Part shown: piece after piece, positions 25,901 to 34,209 of the stretch
Position numbering within the stretch: position 1 is the first letter of the stretch
How the letters are laid out: each line of letters opens with the position of its first letter
Source of the DNA: Anaerolineales bacterium
GTDB taxonomy: Bacteria > Chloroflexota > Anaerolineae > Anaerolineales > Villigracilaceae
Reading direction: 5' to 3'
NCBI GenBank assembly: GCA_030583885.1
Contig: CP129480.1
Span: forward strand, 3,598,714 to 3,662,713
DNA length: 64,000 bases
Translations under genes and position numbers: made by a program
Notes under the pieces: model-generated
What the model saw: only the letters and a program-made list of their open reading frames with translations
Database searches by the model: none
What the model was told of the DNA's origin: nothing

Positions 25901-26251
25901 TAATGTGCCGGTAATCGTCGCTTCGGGATGCGTGAGGGTCGTGTAGCGTACGCTGTATTCCTGTCCCCATTGGGTGCGGCCGTCATTCCATGACTCGCAA
26001 TCTCCCGGGTAGTTTGCATACGCCTGCCAGGGCTTGCTCTCGTTACTGCATGACCAGTCGTCCACGCGGTGGTAGCGGTAATCCCCCTTGGCCGCCACAT
26101 ACATGCATTCCCACAAGACCACCTTGCACTCCTCCACAGCGGTGGTGACGGTTCTATCCGGTCCCAGGTAGTCCGCGAGGACAGGCGTGGAAAATCCAAG
26201 TAATAGAATGATCAGTATGACAAGAAGATGGCTTTTCCTGAACCGCAGCAT
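22979..26251 (-). CDS. Exported polymorphic toxin-like protein
   Basis: Predicted 1090 residues from the ATG at 26251, which begins a good signal peptide (1-26, ending PVLA) with AGGTG upstream. Order: a Cys-rich N-terminal region (about 27-200), Ig-like repeats of the OmpL47/FlgD kind (about 205-415, with KAVDNAGNINETP and KAGDAAGNES), a Gly/Ala-rich hydrophobic segment (about 445-470), a long charged coiled coil (about 471-620), two hydrophobic blocks (about 647-760), seven 11-residue repeats of GDDAVxLIxxY type (about 813-890), and a C-terminal tip (about 977-1090). The tip reads RVVLGTF, GGIFFDTGDDVWDQL, DPWLVNEQFL and REINWLLENAKDY, a pattern seen at the ends of many contact-dependent toxins. 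Its exact family and activity are not identified. A candidate immunity gene follows directly. Confidence 0.75.
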   Translation of the reverse strand: MLRFRKSHLLVILIILLLGFSTPVLADYLGPDRTVTTAVEECKVVLWECMYVAAKGDYRYHRVDDWSCSNESKPWQAYANYPGDCESWNDGRTQWGQEYSVRYTTLTHPEATITGTLQNCTLQNGWCVTAPQLELTANEPLSGHQILLIEGARNTEIFACPEFQTSCQVPLLEGENNFEYWALSSWGDSSRMGSLSAQVDTISPDIDLQINGSSGTNGWHTTRTSLTAAATDATSGLASFEVSADGGAWTTYSAPLSFTDGVYRYQFKAVDNAGNINETPVLALKVDSIPPAIALTDELDLGEPFNYSLQDDGSGLYLVRIVIEDEKERFPKVVWEERVTGNKFKEEFIWDGRWKDGSSAPVGEYLITVKAGDAAGNESIRSGIVTVNPLSYFQPIPAFTPPLSQGEGLEGSAGEEGNSEPSVGGGVASSTSTQSLSFAGHAGAGAVAAAASTNVLWGAMAAAVIGYATALALEQQKKRKDEEAAQIAQVRAEVEAKNAAIEANRIAMREQWKIRSWLEGQAILKAQLEALKEEGAQDDDLRIQALKEKAAAQGFGAVQEDVETLYNTLVMEKAEQAVKEQVMQDFLSKERDTSAADVWLAQQQAQELQTGLMALGMKAGEEVSVLPQDETWSTNAWNWAFNYQRELSLGTGIIAGLAAVAIVATATVTAPAWLIVGGAILATAVIVTAGTLAINSHFGLDLGNNLIANLVVGTAATLITAGIGLLVTSLAPVISTTIASTCTHYATACSQIGTIIDVGEEALLSAQIAYYTWTGNQDGAAQAAIELQLEKMDGGAPGNTVVAELSEQLARLGPDAVELIGKHGSDIVPLLLRYGDDAVDIIRAYGDEGISLLVLYGDDAVKLIDDYGTPAVNLMLSHGGDAIDLVGQYDDDVFRALDGRVVSVGAKNVNEFANALEDATGYKVWSSPTTGMVYVSKSTDEALDASKMLKDALARGDKDEVAALIQMIAAGSTRGSGNRVVLGTFAEGGGYIGNAVDNGGIFFDTGDDVWDQLKASGIDPWLVNEQFLQSQLGAGMERIDFVGEDVSSELAKYDGVALPPYRVREINWLLENAKDYDYVRVGNSWVKNIP

Positions 26252-26337
26252 GCCGCACCTGTTGGTTCCATTGTACAGACAAGACCACGGCAATTCAAGT
26301 AGGATACGATTTTTTAAGGTTGGGAATTCCGCAGGTT

Positions 26338-29300
26338 TTACCCGCGCTTCAACATATCGTCGGTCACCTGGTCGAGGCGCAGGCTGATGATCTGGCTGAC
26401 CGAGTCGCGTCCCATCGTCACGCCGTAGATCACGTCCGCGGCCTGCACGGTATTGCGGTTGTGGGTGATGATGATGAACTGCGTATCCTTGCTTAAATCC
26501 ACAAGCAAATCTCTAAAACGACCTACATTGGCTTCATCCAACATTGCATCCACTTCGTCCATCACACACACAGGCGTTGGTGAAACTTTTAGCAAGGCAA
26601 ACACCAATGCAATCGCAGTCAGGCTCCGTTCCCCGCCGGAGAGCAGGGCCAGTCCCTGCTCGCGGCGGCCGGGCAGGCGCGCTTCGATCTCGATGCCCGT
26701 CTCCACAAGGTTCTCGGGGTCGGTCAATGCCAGGCGCGCCGAGCCGCCGCCAAACAGCCGCACGAAGGTCTCGCGGAACTGTTTGTCCACGGCATCGAAG
26801 GTGCGCACGAATTCCCGTTTGGTCACCTCATCCAGCTCGGCGACCACCTGCTTCAAGTCCGCTTCGGCTTTGTGCAGGTCATCCACCTGGGTCTTCATGA
26901 ACTCGTAGCGTTCCTTTTCCTGGTCGTATTCCTGTTTTGCATCCGGGTTGATCGGACCCATGCGGCGCAATTGTGCGCGGAAATGGGTCAATTGCTCTTC
27001 GATCTCAGGCGCAAGTTCGGTCACAACGGGCAGCTGCTCCACCATGCCGTCCAATGGCAGGGGCACAGGACCCGAAACCTCCGCCGCGTAGTCGAACATC
27101 ACCAGACCAAAGTCATCGGTGATCTTCTGGCGCAGGTTATCCAATGCTTCGTGCTTGCGCGTCTGCTCCAGCTGCAACTGTCCATGCGAGCGCTCGGTAT
27201 TGGCAAAGATCCTTTGCACGTTATTTTCCGCCTCCTGTAAACGCAACTCCTCCTGCTCTGCCATTTCGAGGTCTTTTTCGGCCGGTTCGATCTGAACCCG
27301 CATGGCTTCGATCTGCGCATGCAGGCCGGATTCACGCCCGCGCAAATCCGCTTTTTCCCGGTCCAGCTGGGTCAGGGATCCCTCGGCTTCCTGCAAACGC
27401 GAAGCCAGTTCCACGCGGCGCACGTCCAAACGCGTGATCTCCTTCCCGCGTTCCTCCTTCTTCGCCAGTGCCGCGCCCACGCTCTGCTCCGCCACCGCCG
27501 CGCGCGTGCTCCAATACGAAGCCTGTTCCTGCAATTCGTCCGCGGAAACCTGCTTCAACCTCGCGCTGACCTCCTTCAAGCGGTCCTGCGCCACGGAGGA
27601 ACGCGCTTCCACTTCCATTTGTGATTCATTCAATTTATTCTGGATGGAGGCAGATTCAGACGCCTCGGCTTCCAGCTGTATCAACTGGTTTTTCTGCCAC
27701 TCCAACTGACGCGCCATCGATTCATACTCAAGCCCGGCCTGCTGTTCGGTCTCCTGAACTTCACCCAACCTGACGCGGGCTTCGCGCGCATCCATCTCGG
27801 CTTGCGCCAGTCCACGCTGCGCCGCCGCCAGTTGATTGGATAACCGTTCGACAGAATCATTGGAATCGGCAAGGCGGGCAAGCAGTCCGCTCAGCGTGGA
27901 TTCAAATTCCCGTTTTTGGCGCGACCTGCCCAGGGTCGAGGAGGAGGCGGTCTTGCCGGCGATGACCAGGCCGTCGCCGCGGAAGACCTCCCCGCGCAGG
28001 GTCACCGCGCGCGCGTGAGCCGGCAGATCCCTGACGAGCCTGCGGGCTGTCGAACGATCCCGCACAATCAGGGTCTGGCCCAGCATCAACTTCACTGCGC
28101 CGCGCACCTCGTCAGGCACCCTGACAAGTTCGGAGGCCACGCCGAGGCAGTTTTCATCGTCCGGCTTGTGTAGCAGCATGGAATTTCGTTCGTCCAGCGG
28201 CAGCAACGCCGCGCGGCCCGCGTCATCGGACTCAAGCAGGCTTAACGCCTCCTCAAGTTGATCCGCATCCAGCAGCACCGCATCGAGGGTATCGCCCAGA
28301 GCGGCGGCGATGGCAACTTCAAGCTCGGCCGGCACATCCAGCGCGGCGCTCAGCGCTCCGCGCGCGCCGGATAGTTTGGACTGGCGGGCGGCATCCAACA
28401 AGTAACGCGCACCTTCCGCATAACCCGCCAGCGATTGCTCGGATTGTTCGAGCACCTCGATCTGGGCTTTCAGGCGCGAATGACTGGCTTCCTCATGTGC
28501 GCGGCGTTCCAACGCATCCCGGCGGGCGCCTTCCATGGAATCTGCTTCATTTCTTTTGGCAGAAACTTTTTCTTCGGCATCCTGCAGGGCAAGCACCGCC
28601 TGCTCGCGCGCCCTGCCCGCGGATTCATACTGCGCCTTTGCCTTTTCCGTGAGATTCTCCGCATTGGCGATGGAATGTTTGGTTTGTTCGATCTTCTGGG
28701 TCTGTGATTCAATGCGCGATTTCAACTCGTCCAGACGCGCATTGTTTTCGGCGCGCTGCCGGCTGAGCGATTCGATCTGGTCCCTGGCGGCAGCCAGTTC
28801 TTCTTCGAGGCTGGTGCGTTCACCCACGCGCGCCTGCAGGGCGTTTTGCGCATTTTCATAGTGTGTCTTTGCCTCTTCATACCCGGCTTGTATGCGGGCG
28901 AGTTCCTGCCCGGCCTCGTCGTAGCGTTCATTGGCGAGGTGCAGTTCATCCATGACCAGTTCCTGGTCGGAAAGGATGGAAGCCTGCGCGGCGGTCAGTG
29001 CGCGGCGGCGTTCCTCGAGCACAGCCAGTTCGCGGCTGATGGATTCACGCCGGGTATGCAGTTCGGCGGACTGGCGATGCCATCCATTTAACCGCGCGCG
29101 CAGATCAGACAGGCGTTCGCGGAAGGATGCATATGCCGCCTGCGCCTTCTCGTGAGCCTCACGCGCCTCGTGCACGCGCTTTTCCTGCGTGCGCACCGTT
29201 TCACGGATATCGGTCAGATCGCGCTGGGCGCGGTGCCAATGAAATCCATACCATTCGCGCAGGACCATCTTCATATCGGCCTGGGCGCGGGAGAAATCGA

Positions 29301-29943
29301 TCGCACGTTTTGCCTGGCGTTCCAGGCTCTTGATGCGCGGTTCGAGTTCCGCCATGATATCCAGCACGCGCTCAAGATTCCGCCTGGTGTTATCGAGGCG
29401 TTTCAAGGCGTCGTCACGGCGGGCGCGGTACAAGCCGACGCCTGCGGCTTCTTCAAATAGGCGGCGGCGGTCATCGGCTTTCAGCGCCAGCGAGGCGTCC
29501 ACGAGTCCCTGCCCGAGGATGGTGTAGGTGCGCTCGCTCAAGCCTGCCTGCGCGAGCAGTTCGTTCATCTCACGCAGGCGGACGTGCTGTCCATTGATCA
29601 GGTACTCGTTGCGCCCGTCACGATGTGCGTAACGCGCCATGGCAACTTCCGAAAAGTCGAGCGGCAGCCATTGCTCGGTATTGTCAAAGGTGATGGTGGC
29701 ATGCGCCATGCCTGCCCGCGCGCGCTGTTCGGAACCGGAGAAGATCATGTCTTCGGTCTTCTTGCCGCGCAGGAGCAGGTAGGATTGCTCGCCCAACACC
29801 CAGCGCAGGGAATCAGCGATATTCGATTTGCCCGAACCGTTGGGACCGACAATGGCTGTAATTCCGCCCGCGAACTCAAACAGCGTGCGCGAAGCGAAGG
29901 TTTTATATCCTTGCAGTTCAAGTGATTTCAGACGAAGAGGCAT
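26338..29943 (-). CDS. smc: Chromosome segregation protein SMC
   Basis: Predicted 1201 residues, standard length. The N-terminal ATPase half has Walker A GPNGSGKSNIADSLRWVLG near residue 33. Coiled coils run to a hinge at about 515-650 (ALDVPAELEVAIAAALG, then VIAGKTASSSTLGRSRQKRE), and the returning coil leads to the C-terminal ATPase half. That half has the signature LSGGERSLTAIALVFAL and Walker B PVCVMDEVDAMLDEANV near 1115-1160. SMC with ScpA and ScpB compacts and segregates the chromosome. The start has no strong ribosome site. It lies 17 bases after the RNase III gene, and rnc-smc is a common bacterial pair that is probably co-transcribed. Confidence 0.97.
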   Translation of the reverse strand: MPLRLKSLELQGYKTFASRTLFEFAGGITAIVGPNGSGKSNIADSLRWVLGEQSYLLLRGKKTEDMIFSGSEQRARAGMAHATITFDNTEQWLPLDFSEVAMARYAHRDGRNEYLINGQHVRLREMNELLAQAGLSERTYTILGQGLVDASLALKADDRRRLFEEAAGVGLYRARRDDALKRLDNTRRNLERVLDIMAELEPRIKSLERQAKRAIDFSRAQADMKMVLREWYGFHWHRAQRDLTDIRETVRTQEKRVHEAREAHEKAQAAYASFRERLSDLRARLNGWHRQSAELHTRRESISRELAVLEERRRALTAAQASILSDQELVMDELHLANERYDEAGQELARIQAGYEEAKTHYENAQNALQARVGERTSLEEELAAARDQIESLSRQRAENNARLDELKSRIESQTQKIEQTKHSIANAENLTEKAKAQYESAGRAREQAVLALQDAEEKVSAKRNEADSMEGARRDALERRAHEEASHSRLKAQIEVLEQSEQSLAGYAEGARYLLDAARQSKLSGARGALSAALDVPAELEVAIAAALGDTLDAVLLDADQLEEALSLLESDDAGRAALLPLDERNSMLLHKPDDENCLGVASELVRVPDEVRGAVKLMLGQTLIVRDRSTARRLVRDLPAHARAVTLRGEVFRGDGLVIAGKTASSSTLGRSRQKREFESTLSGLLARLADSNDSVERLSNQLAAAQRGLAQAEMDAREARVRLGEVQETEQQAGLEYESMARQLEWQKNQLIQLEAEASESASIQNKLNESQMEVEARSSVAQDRLKEVSARLKQVSADELQEQASYWSTRAAVAEQSVGAALAKKEERGKEITRLDVRRVELASRLQEAEGSLTQLDREKADLRGRESGLHAQIEAMRVQIEPAEKDLEMAEQEELRLQEAENNVQRIFANTERSHGQLQLEQTRKHEALDNLRQKITDDFGLVMFDYAAEVSGPVPLPLDGMVEQLPVVTELAPEIEEQLTHFRAQLRRMGPINPDAKQEYDQEKERYEFMKTQVDDLHKAEADLKQVVAELDEVTKREFVRTFDAVDKQFRETFVRLFGGGSARLALTDPENLVETGIEIEARLPGRREQGLALLSGGERSLTAIALVFALLKVSPTPVCVMDEVDAMLDEANVGRFRDLLVDLSKDTQFIIITHNRNTVQAADVIYGVTMGRDSVSQIISLRLDQVTDDMLKRG

Positions 29944-29960
29944 ATTCCCAGTTTTCGAGG

Positions 29961-30668
29961 TTAACTTTTGAAATGTTTCAGCGCATCCCTGGCGGCGGCC
30001 TGTTCGGCGGCGTTCTTGCTCGAACCCGTGCCGCGTCCCTTGACTTCGCCGGCTACCTCCACCTCCACTTCAAAGATGCGGGCGTGGTCCGGTCCGCTGG
30101 TGGCTATGACGCGGTAATGCGGCATTCCCAGTTTCAGCGATTGCGTGATCTCCTGCAGCTCGCTTTTGGGATCATGGATCTCGTCGAGGACGGTATCCTT
30201 CATCCACTCGAGCAGGGGGTAGACAAATCGCTTCACGCTCCCGATACCCGAGTCCATGTACAGGGCGCCGGTCAGCGCCTCGAAGGCGGAACCCAGCAAA
30301 CTGTCGCGAAGATGGCCGCCCGAGGATTTCTCCCCGCGTCCCAGGCGAAGGGCGCCGCCCAAATCCAGGCGGCGCGCAAAGACTGCCAGTCGTTCGTTCC
30401 GCACGAGGGAGGAACGGATCTTGGTCAGGTCGCCCTCCTGCATCTCGGGAAAGCGGTTGAATGCCCACTCCCCTACAATGAAATCGAGCACGGCGTCGCC
30501 GAGGAATTCAAGGCGTTCGTTATCCTCCACCGCATCGGAATGTTCGTTGGCATAGGAACGGTGTGTGAGGGCACGCGTCAGCAGGGGGATGTCTGAAAAG
30601 GACAGACCCAGCCTTTCGTCAAGGCTGGAGGCGGGCTCCATATCCCGCTTTGATGGATTGGATATCAC
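29961..30668 (-). CDS. rnc: Ribonuclease III
   Basis: Predicted 235 residues from the GTG at 30668, chosen because GGGAGG lies six bases upstream. The frame is open 24 codons further but without a ribosome site. The RNase III domain (about 15-145) has the signature NERLEFLGDAVLDFIVGEW with the catalytic Glu/Asp, and the second acidic site in DSLLGSAFEALTGALYMD. A double-stranded RNA-binding domain follows (about 165-232, KSELQEITQ and GSSKNAAEQAAARDAL). It processes rRNA precursors and structured mRNAs. It is probably co-transcribed with smc. Confidence 0.96.
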   Translation of the reverse strand: MISNPSKRDMEPASSLDERLGLSFSDIPLLTRALTHRSYANEHSDAVEDNERLEFLGDAVLDFIVGEWAFNRFPEMQEGDLTKIRSSLVRNERLAVFARRLDLGGALRLGRGEKSSGGHLRDSLLGSAFEALTGALYMDSGIGSVKRFVYPLLEWMKDTVLDEIHDPKSELQEITQSLKLGMPHYRVIATSGPDHARIFEVEVEVAGEVKGRGTGSSKNAAEQAAARDALKHFKS

Positions 30669-30776
30669 GGGAACCTCCCGGAACTCCGGGAGCGATATGC
30701 CCCCACCTGTAGTTGGGGAATATCGGTCCAGTAGTTCCACTAATATTTGAGCGGGCTGAATTGTAACCTGAATTTT

Positions 30777-30804
30777 TTGGGAAGGCGATTTTTTAAGATA
30801 GAAT
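30777..30804 (+). promoter_or_regulatory. Candidate promoter of the aldo/keto reductase gene
   Basis: TTGGGA (30777-30782), a 16-base spacer and TAGAAT (30799-30804) lie 26 bases before the start codon, in the divergent gap shared with rnc. Confidence 0.5.
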
Positions 30805-30829
30805 CGGGGAATTGATCCAAGGAGTCATC

Positions 30830-31780
30830 ATGACCGAAGTGAGCAGCGAGACGCGTTTTTTACACGCCGTCCAATTGGGGCTGGGGGCATGGCAATGGGG
30901 AGACCGTGTTGTTTGGGGATATGGGCAAACGCACACTGACAAGGACATCCGAGAGGCGTTTGACGTTTCGCTGAGCAACGGCATCCGCTTTGTGGACACG
31001 GCGGAGATCTACGGCTCCGGTCTGTCGGAGAGGCTGCTCGGCGGCTTTTTAAAGGAAACGGACCAACCGATCCTGGTGGCGACGAAATTTTTCCCCTGGC
31101 CCTGGAGGCTGGCAAAGGGCTTCCTGCCGCGTGCATTGAAGGGAAGTTTGGAGAGGCTGGGTTTGGAGTCGGTCGACTTGTATCAAATCCATTGGCCCTC
31201 GCCCATCATGACCCCTGAGACCATGATGGAGGGCATGGTGGAATGTGTCGAGCGGGGGCTGGCGCGCACGGTGGGTGTCTCGAATTTCGGACAACAGCGG
31301 ATGTTACGGGCGTATTCCACGCTGGCGCAGCATGGCATTCCACTGGCATCCAACCAGGTTCATTACAGTCTCTTGAGCCGCGAAGTGGAAAAGAACGGCA
31401 CACTGGCGCGCTGCAAGGAACTTGGCATCCGTTTGATCGCCTACTCCCCGCTCGAAAAAGGCCTGTTGACCGGAAAATACTCCACCGAGAATCCCCCTCC
31501 CGGCATGCGCGCCTCCCAGTATGCCGAGCTGCTCAAAAAACTTCCGCCTGTCCTTAAACTTCTACAGGAGATCGGTTTGAATCACGGAGATAAGACCGTT
31601 TCACAAGTTGCGCTGAATTGGGTGATCTGCAAGGGTGCGCTTCCCATCCCCGGCGCGAAAAATCTGAAACAGGCGGAGATGAATGCAGGCGGTGCAGGCT
31701 GGCAGCTGACCGAGGAGCAGGTGGCAAAACTGGACGAAGCCACCGACGACATCCGCGAATATTCAAAGAAGCGGCCCTGA
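30830..31780 (+). CDS. Aldo/keto reductase
   Basis: Predicted 316 residues. The ATG at 30830 follows AAGGAG closely; a longer start at 30812 is less likely. It has the AKR barrel with its tetrad: FVDTAEIYGSG (Asp, Tyr), VATKFFP (Lys) and YQIHWP (His). It also shows GLARTVGVSNF, SNQVHYSLLSR, and the NADP-binding end IPGAKNLKQAEMNAGG. Such enzymes reduce aldehydes and ketones with NADPH. The substrate cannot be told; similarity to the YajO/Tas and pyridoxal reductase subgroups is general. It is a single gene, divergent from rnc. Confidence 0.92.
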   Translation: MTEVSSETRFLHAVQLGLGAWQWGDRVVWGYGQTHTDKDIREAFDVSLSNGIRFVDTAEIYGSGLSERLLGGFLKETDQPILVATKFFPWPWRLAKGFLPRALKGSLERLGLESVDLYQIHWPSPIMTPETMMEGMVECVERGLARTVGVSNFGQQRMLRAYSTLAQHGIPLASNQVHYSLLSREVEKNGTLARCKELGIRLIAYSPLEKGLLTGKYSTENPPPGMRASQYAELLKKLPPVLKLLQEIGLNHGDKTVSQVALNWVICKGALPIPGAKNLKQAEMNAGGAGWQLTEEQVAKLDEATDDIREYSKKRP

Positions 31781-31820
31781 AGAGTCTCACGTTCCAGTAA
31801 AGGTTCTTCCAAGCGATTCT

Positions 31821-32669
31821 TCAGCCTGCTGAATGTTCCGAATCAAAGACATGCGAGTGCATGTTGGCAATCCAGCGTTTGCCGTCCTCCGTCAGGCGCA
31901 AATATCCGAGGGCATCCTGGATATATGGGTTGACCTGCTCCCAATAAAAGCTGGCGTAATTCCTTCTCATATCATTTGGGGATCGATAGCCAAGTTTTTC
32001 ATTCAACCCCAATTCCTGAAATTCGTAGAACAGGGCCGGGGATTTTCGAAAATAATCGGGGTCGCCTAATTGTCCAATAAAGTCCGCCGCACGCACCAAC
32101 CCGCCGTATCCCCGCGTATTCTGATACATTTCGTCCTTCGGCGAGGGGAAGCGGGTAAACTCGATATACGATGCGATCAACTCCGCATCCAGTTGTTTGG
32201 TCATATCATCGAGCAGGCCGGCTCCAAAACGCTCACGGACGAATAACTTGCTGCGGTCGACATGATAGGGAGTGAGCGAGACGTCCGTGCCGTCCGGCGG
32301 GATGTTTATCAACTCGTCCCCCAGGCCGGTGGCAAACATTTCCCCTGTGTCGTTCCTGCACACACCCTTGACATAACCGATATCATGGCACAGGACTGCG
32401 ATCATAAAGTGCATCCAATCATGCGGCGTCACGCCGCCTTCACGCAGGTGCCGGCCCTCTATAATGGACAACCCGGCCAGGGAGACCATGATCGTATGAT
32501 CAATGTCGTGATACAGAGCATCGGAGTTCGAAATATTTTCCAGGGACAAGCGTCCACACCAGGCAACGAGACGTCCGAAATCGGGGTTGATATCCCCATA
32601 CGTTCGTTGATATGCCGTCTTCAATTGCTCGACAAACCTGTCAATCGTCAATTCCTGCCAGTCAATCAT
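31821..32669 (-). CDS. HD domain metal-dependent phosphohydrolase
   Basis: Predicted 282 residues, cytoplasmic. HD motifs: YHDIDHT (about 53-59; His and Asp), CHDIGYVKG (about 93-101) and a later ADFIGQLGD (about 198-206), with a helical body throughout. These residues form the mono- or dinuclear metal site of HD hydrolases, which act on nucleotides, cyclic dinucleotides or related phosphoesters. The C-terminal half has no recognised domain. Similar proteins are often annotated only as HD domain proteins, so no substrate is assigned. It converges with the aldo/keto reductase gene 40 bases away. Confidence 0.82.
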   Translation of the reverse strand: MIDWQELTIDRFVEQLKTAYQRTYGDINPDFGRLVAWCGRLSLENISNSDALYHDIDHTIMVSLAGLSIIEGRHLREGGVTPHDWMHFMIAVLCHDIGYVKGVCRNDTGEMFATGLGDELINIPPDGTDVSLTPYHVDRSKLFVRERFGAGLLDDMTKQLDAELIASYIEFTRFPSPKDEMYQNTRGYGGLVRAADFIGQLGDPDYFRKSPALFYEFQELGLNEKLGYRSPNDMRRNYASFYWEQVNPYIQDALGYLRLTEDGKRWIANMHSHVFDSEHSAG

Positions 32670-32777
32670 GAAAACTCCCTCAGTGCTGAAATAAAAGGTG
32701 GGTATAATTTTTTAGAGTTTACCAGAAAGACCGTCGGCAAAACATTCGGAAATCGTTTTGAAACAAGGAGAGATGAC

Positions 32778-33197
32778 ATGGATGAATTTGGATGGATCAT
32801 GACCGGGTTGGGTATCCTCATGGGAATAGCGGGCACGATATGCAGTATCGCCCTGCCTCTCTTGATTCTCGGCGGGGTCGGATACCTCATCCATAAGCGC
32901 AATCAGCAGGGCAAGGCGTTCCGTGAGGCGGCGCAGACATGGCCCAGCACGAGGGGAACGGTGCTGATGTCAAGCGTGCAAATGGGGTACAGAGGATCGG
33001 TCCATCCAGTGGTCGTTTATCAATACGAAGTGAACGGAAAACCCCATCAAAGCCAGATCATCAAGGCGGGCGAGCAATACCTGAATATTCGCTTGGCGGG
33101 ACAGGCACAGGAGACCGTCAACCGTTATCCGATCGGGGCGACAGTCACGGTTTATTACAATCCCGACAACCCTGCCGAGTCCGCGCTGGAGAGATAG
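32778..33197 (+). CDS. DUF3592 domain membrane protein
   Basis: Predicted 139 residues. One strongly hydrophobic N-terminal segment (about 6-36, perhaps two short helices) is followed by a DUF3592-like beta domain: WPSTRGTVLMSSV, HPVVVYQYEVNGKPHQS, and YPIGATVTVYYNPDNPAESALE, the last being the typical family end. Function unknown. AAGGAG stands eight bases upstream. The next gene, miaA, starts at the base after this stop codon, so the two are translationally coupled. A TATAAT near 32702 may be the -10 of its promoter, without a clear -35. Confidence 0.8.
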   Translation: MDEFGWIMTGLGILMGIAGTICSIALPLLILGGVGYLIHKRNQQGKAFREAAQTWPSTRGTVLMSSVQMGYRGSVHPVVVYQYEVNGKPHQSQIIKAGEQYLNIRLAGQAQETVNRYPIGATVTVYYNPDNPAESALER

Positions 33198-34121
33198 TTG
33201 CCCCAAAAACCGCCGCTCATTCTCATCGTCGGGCCAACCGCCGTCGGTAAAACGGAACTTGCCATTCAGTTGGCGGAATCCTTAAATGGGGAGATCGTCT
33301 CCGCGGATTCGCGCCTCTTTTACCGCGGCATGGACCTTGGCACCGCCAAACCGTCCCCCGCGGAGATGGCGCGCATGCCGCACCATTTGATCGACATCGT
33401 CAATCCGGACGAGACCTTGAGCCTGGCGGTCTTTCAGCAAAAAGCACGGGCCGCTATCGCCGACATTCACGCGCGCGGCAAACTGCCGTTTTTGGTCGGC
33501 GGAACCGGACAATACATCCGTGCGGTAACGGAGGGATGGAGCCCGCCCGAGGTTGTGCCAAACGATGGATTAAGAAATGCTCTTGAACAGATAACAGTGG
33601 AGAGAGGCAAAGAGTGGTTACACGAAAAACTTACCCTTCTCGACCATGAAGCCGCCAACGATATTGACTTGCGAAATGTCCGCCGCACGATCCGCGCGTT
33701 GGAGGTTATTTTTACCACGGGGAGAAAATTCTCCGAGCAGCGCGGACAGAGCGACTCGCCATATCACTTGATCATGATTGGGCTGCACCGTCCGCGCGTG
33801 GAACTTTATCAGCGCGTGGATGAACGGATCGAGAAAATGTTTGGGCATGGATTGCTCGATGAAGTAAAAGGTCTGCTTGATAAAGGCTACCCTTCCACTT
33901 TGCCAAGCATGTCTGCAATCGGGTATCGCGAATGCGTCAGAGTTATTAAAGGTGAATTGACCATCGAGCAGGCAAAGGCGGAGATGAAGCGCATGACCAG
34001 GGTCTTTGTCCGCAGACAGGCGAATTGGTTCAAGGAGTCCGATCCGCAAGTGCAATGGTTTCATCCAGCAAGTGAACATGTACGCAAGACCATCGAGGTT
34101 TGCATTCGTAACTCGCTGTGA
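33198..34121 (+). CDS. miaA: tRNA dimethylallyltransferase
   Basis: Predicted 307 residues with a TTG start directly after the previous stop codon. It carries the P-loop GPTAVGKTELA (about 12-22), VSADSRLFYRGMDLGTAKPS, HHLIDIVNPDE, LVGGTGQYIRAV and the late KRMTRVFVRRQANWF motif, all diagnostic for MiaA. The enzyme adds a dimethylallyl group to A37 of tRNAs that read codons starting with U. Length is normal. Unlike in Escherichia coli there is no hfq or mutL neighbour. The lack of its own ribosome site suggests coupling to the DUF3592 gene. Confidence 0.96.
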   Translation: MPQKPPLILIVGPTAVGKTELAIQLAESLNGEIVSADSRLFYRGMDLGTAKPSPAEMARMPHHLIDIVNPDETLSLAVFQQKARAAIADIHARGKLPFLVGGTGQYIRAVTEGWSPPEVVPNDGLRNALEQITVERGKEWLHEKLTLLDHEAANDIDLRNVRRTIRALEVIFTTGRKFSEQRGQSDSPYHLIMIGLHRPRVELYQRVDERIEKMFGHGLLDEVKGLLDKGYPSTLPSMSAIGYRECVRVIKGELTIEQAKAEMKRMTRVFVRRQANWFKESDPQVQWFHPASEHVRKTIEVCIRNSL

Positions 34122-34136
34122 ATTCGGGTGTTGTAA

Positions 34137-34165
34137 TTGACTTTTAATATTTTCACGTATATACT
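34137..34165 (+). promoter_or_regulatory. Sigma-70-type promoter of the acyl-CoA ligase gene
   Basis: TTGACT (34137-34142), a 17-base spacer and TATACT (34160-34165) make a near-consensus vegetative promoter. It predicts a transcription start near 34172 and a leader of about 38 bases. Confidence 0.8.
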
Positions 34166-34209
34166 TGCACCAGAAACATCTTCACTCAACAACCAACGGA
34201 GGAGGAAGC

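Noticed and set aside
22979..26251. RHS or filamentous haemagglutinin (CdiA) protein
   Set aside because: No YD repeats, haemagglutinin repeats or two-partner secretion domain are present; the N-terminal part has Ig-like domains and hydrophobic blocks instead.
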